Of a stretch of DNA of 41,251 nt, positions 40,425 to 41,251 are shown piece after piece (the stretch's first letter is position 1; every line of letters starts with the position of its first letter). The DNA comes from Oscillospiraceae bacterium (GTDB lineage Bacteria > Bacillota > Clostridia > Oscillospirales > Ruminococcaceae): positions 1 to 41,251 of the forward strand of contig JAEELE010000027.1 of assembly GCA_016288755.1 (NCBI GenBank). Direction: 5' to 3'. A model generated the notes under the pieces. It was not told where the DNA came from. It was given only the letters and a program-made list of their open reading frames with translations, and searched no databases. The translations under genes and the position numbers were made by a program.

Positions 40425-40446
40425 GCCCGCCCCTATTAGGGGGCGA
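40425..40446. terminator. Short hairpin between two convergent element genes
   Basis: GCCCGCCCCTA and TAGGGGGCGAGC form an imperfect GC-rich stem around the 3' ends at 40418 and 40436. No long T run follows on either strand. Confidence 0.45.
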
Positions 40447-41044
40447 GCATACTTTGATAGATGCGATAGAAACGGGAATGTGACACGCCCAGTTTCCGCA
40501 TTGCGTCAATTGGACGCATCTCTCCGCGCCGCACATTCTCCATAACCTCGCGCCAGTTCTCAGGTAATGGAGCGGCTGGACGACCAAACCGAACGTTCCT
40601 CCGCTTTGCTGCCTCAATGCCTTCCCGCTGACGGGCACGGATTTTCATGCGCTCATTTTCAGCAATGCTGCCGAGCACCTCAATCAGTATGGCGGTGACC
40701 ATCTCTTGGATCCAGAGCTGCTCCGGCGGGAAGTCCGTGAGCGTTGTCGGGATGTCAAGAATCTTGACGCGTACCCCCATGTCCTTGAAATGCTCAAGTT
40801 CCTGCTTGATGTCGCTCTTATTGCGGCTCAGGCGGTCGAGCTCTTTCACTACTAACGTGTCACCCCGCCGAAGAATCTGCCGTTTCAGATACTGATAACC
40901 TTCGCGATCGGTATCCTTTCCGGATGCCTTATCAACAATAATCTGCAGTTCCGGTACGCCGAAGAGGATGAGTGCCTCGACCTGACGGTCGGTATTCTGC
41001 TCCCGTGTGGACACACGGGCATAACCATAGATTCTGTTGTCCAT
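40436..41044 (-). CDS. Small serine resolvase/invertase
   Basis: The 202-residue protein has the resolvase catalytic domain (IYGYARVST with S12, then GKDTDREGYQYLKR, LVVKELDRLSRNK) and the long helix ENERMKIRARQREGIEAAKRR. A helix-turn-helix (MRPIDAMRKLGVSHSRFYRIY) closes it. AAGGAGT precedes the ATG. It could resolve cointegrates, invert a segment, or serve a plasmid-like element. Its ribosome binding region matches those of the recombinase and the 38-residue gene. Confidence 0.92.
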   Translation of the reverse strand: MDNRIYGYARVSTREQNTDRQVEALILFGVPELQIIVDKASGKDTDREGYQYLKRQILRRGDTLVVKELDRLSRNKSDIKQELEHFKDMGVRVKILDIPTTLTDFPPEQLWIQEMVTAILIEVLGSIAENERMKIRARQREGIEAAKRRNVRFGRPAAPLPENWREVMENVRRGEMRPIDAMRKLGVSHSRFYRIYQSMLAP

Positions 41045-41116
41045 ATGACTCCTTTCTGTGCCAAAAAGCCATGGTGACTTTTGAGACGTCCCAAAACTCA
41101 GAAACGGGCTTTTTGA

Positions 41117-41122
41117 TATAAT
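41117..41122 (+). promoter_or_regulatory. Extended -10 promoter of the transposase-like gene
   Basis: TATAAT with TG one base upstream (TGATATAAT). No good -35 at 17 bases. Confidence 0.6.
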
Positions 41123-41172
41123 CCCCTTAGAGTAGACACACGAAAAAACAAAAGTGTGAAAACTCTAAGGGG
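41123..41172. repeat. Long inverted repeat before the transposase-like gene
   Basis: CCCCTTAGAGT (41123-41133) pairs with ACTCTAAGGGG (41162-41172), and an inner CACAC pairs with GTGTG. The right arm supplies the ribosome binding site (AAGGGGG) of the next gene, so folding of the transcript would hide it. It may also mark the end of an insertion sequence. Confidence 0.7.
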
Positions 41173-41181
41173 GTTATTTTA

Positions 41182-41251
41182 ATGTCAAGACGAAATAAAA
41201 TTACGGATGAAGAACGGATGTCAGCGGTACAAGAATACATAAATGGAGAAG
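41182..41251 (+). CDS. Start of a transposase-like gene (IS3 OrfA type), partial
   Basis: Twenty-three codons are visible: MSRRNKITDEERMSAVQEY and on. This pattern resembles the first helix of the helix-turn-helix proteins encoded by IS3-family first frames. AAGGGGG lies about 10 bases upstream. The rest is beyond the window, so the family is tentative. Confidence 0.6.
   Translation, partial: MSRRNKITDEERMSAVQEYINGE

Overview
The window looks like chromosomal DNA of a Ruminococcus-like gut member of the Clostridia (Bacillota). The reasons are its GC-rich codon use, strong AGGAG-type ribosome binding sites, near-consensus TTGACA-N17-TATAAT promoters, two secreted proteins with dockerin modules, and lipoproteins with Gram-positive style lipoboxes. 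The species cannot be named from sequence alone.

Bases 1-850 hold the start of a gene on the minus strand (possibly a regulator) and, facing away from it, a promoter and a chain of seven tiny open frames, each with its own Shine-Dalgarno sequence. They encode Thr/Ile alternating peptides, Asp-rich peptides, a cationic hydrophobic peptide and a polar peptide, and end at a clear terminator. A 137-nt block is duplicated inside the chain. I cannot assign a function; this is the least explained part of the window.

Bases 870-13823 are a complete type III CRISPR interference locus of the III-D kind. An array of 22 repeats and 21 spacers is transcribed leftward from a promoter at 2472-2500. To its right are two divergently transcribed CARF-HEPN ribonucleases. 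One carries an extra C-terminal domain resembling small CRISPR-associated proteins that may degrade cyclic oligoadenylate. The rightward operon then encodes a compact Cas10 without an HD domain but with a GGDE palm motif, a Cas7-Cas5(Csx10)-Cas11-like fusion, a double Cas7, Csx19, a TIGR03986-type Cas7 with an RGG-rich tail, and Cas6. This matches the III-D variant (III-Dv) plan in which backbone subunits are fused. There is no cas1 or cas2. Expected working: Cas6 processes the array; the backbone binds crRNA and target RNA; Cas10 makes cyclic oligoadenylate; the CARF-HEPN enzymes cut RNA in response.

Bases 13970-19240 encode two large secreted proteins: a dockerin protein and a 1078-residue protein with three repeated N-terminal modules and five Ig-like domains. 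Bases 19450-25735 are mostly housekeeping genes on the minus strand: a CYTH protein, a HEPN protein with a degenerate nucleotidyltransferase partner, rlmH, walJ, murA and two cyclophilin-type isomerases. Bases 25736-29243 hold a 700-base gap with a candidate small RNA, an ECF sigma factor with a membrane partner, a small membrane protein and a serpin lipoprotein. Bases 29296-34646 hold a MATE transporter fused to a histidine-kinase-type ATPase domain, a 5'-truncated amidase and a dockerin-bearing papain-like peptidase.

Bases 34848-41251 look like part of an integrative element: a large serine recombinase, a 38-codon basic gene, a membrane-linked HerA/VirB4-type ATPase, an AT-rich unknown gene, a small serine resolvase and the start of a transposase-like gene.
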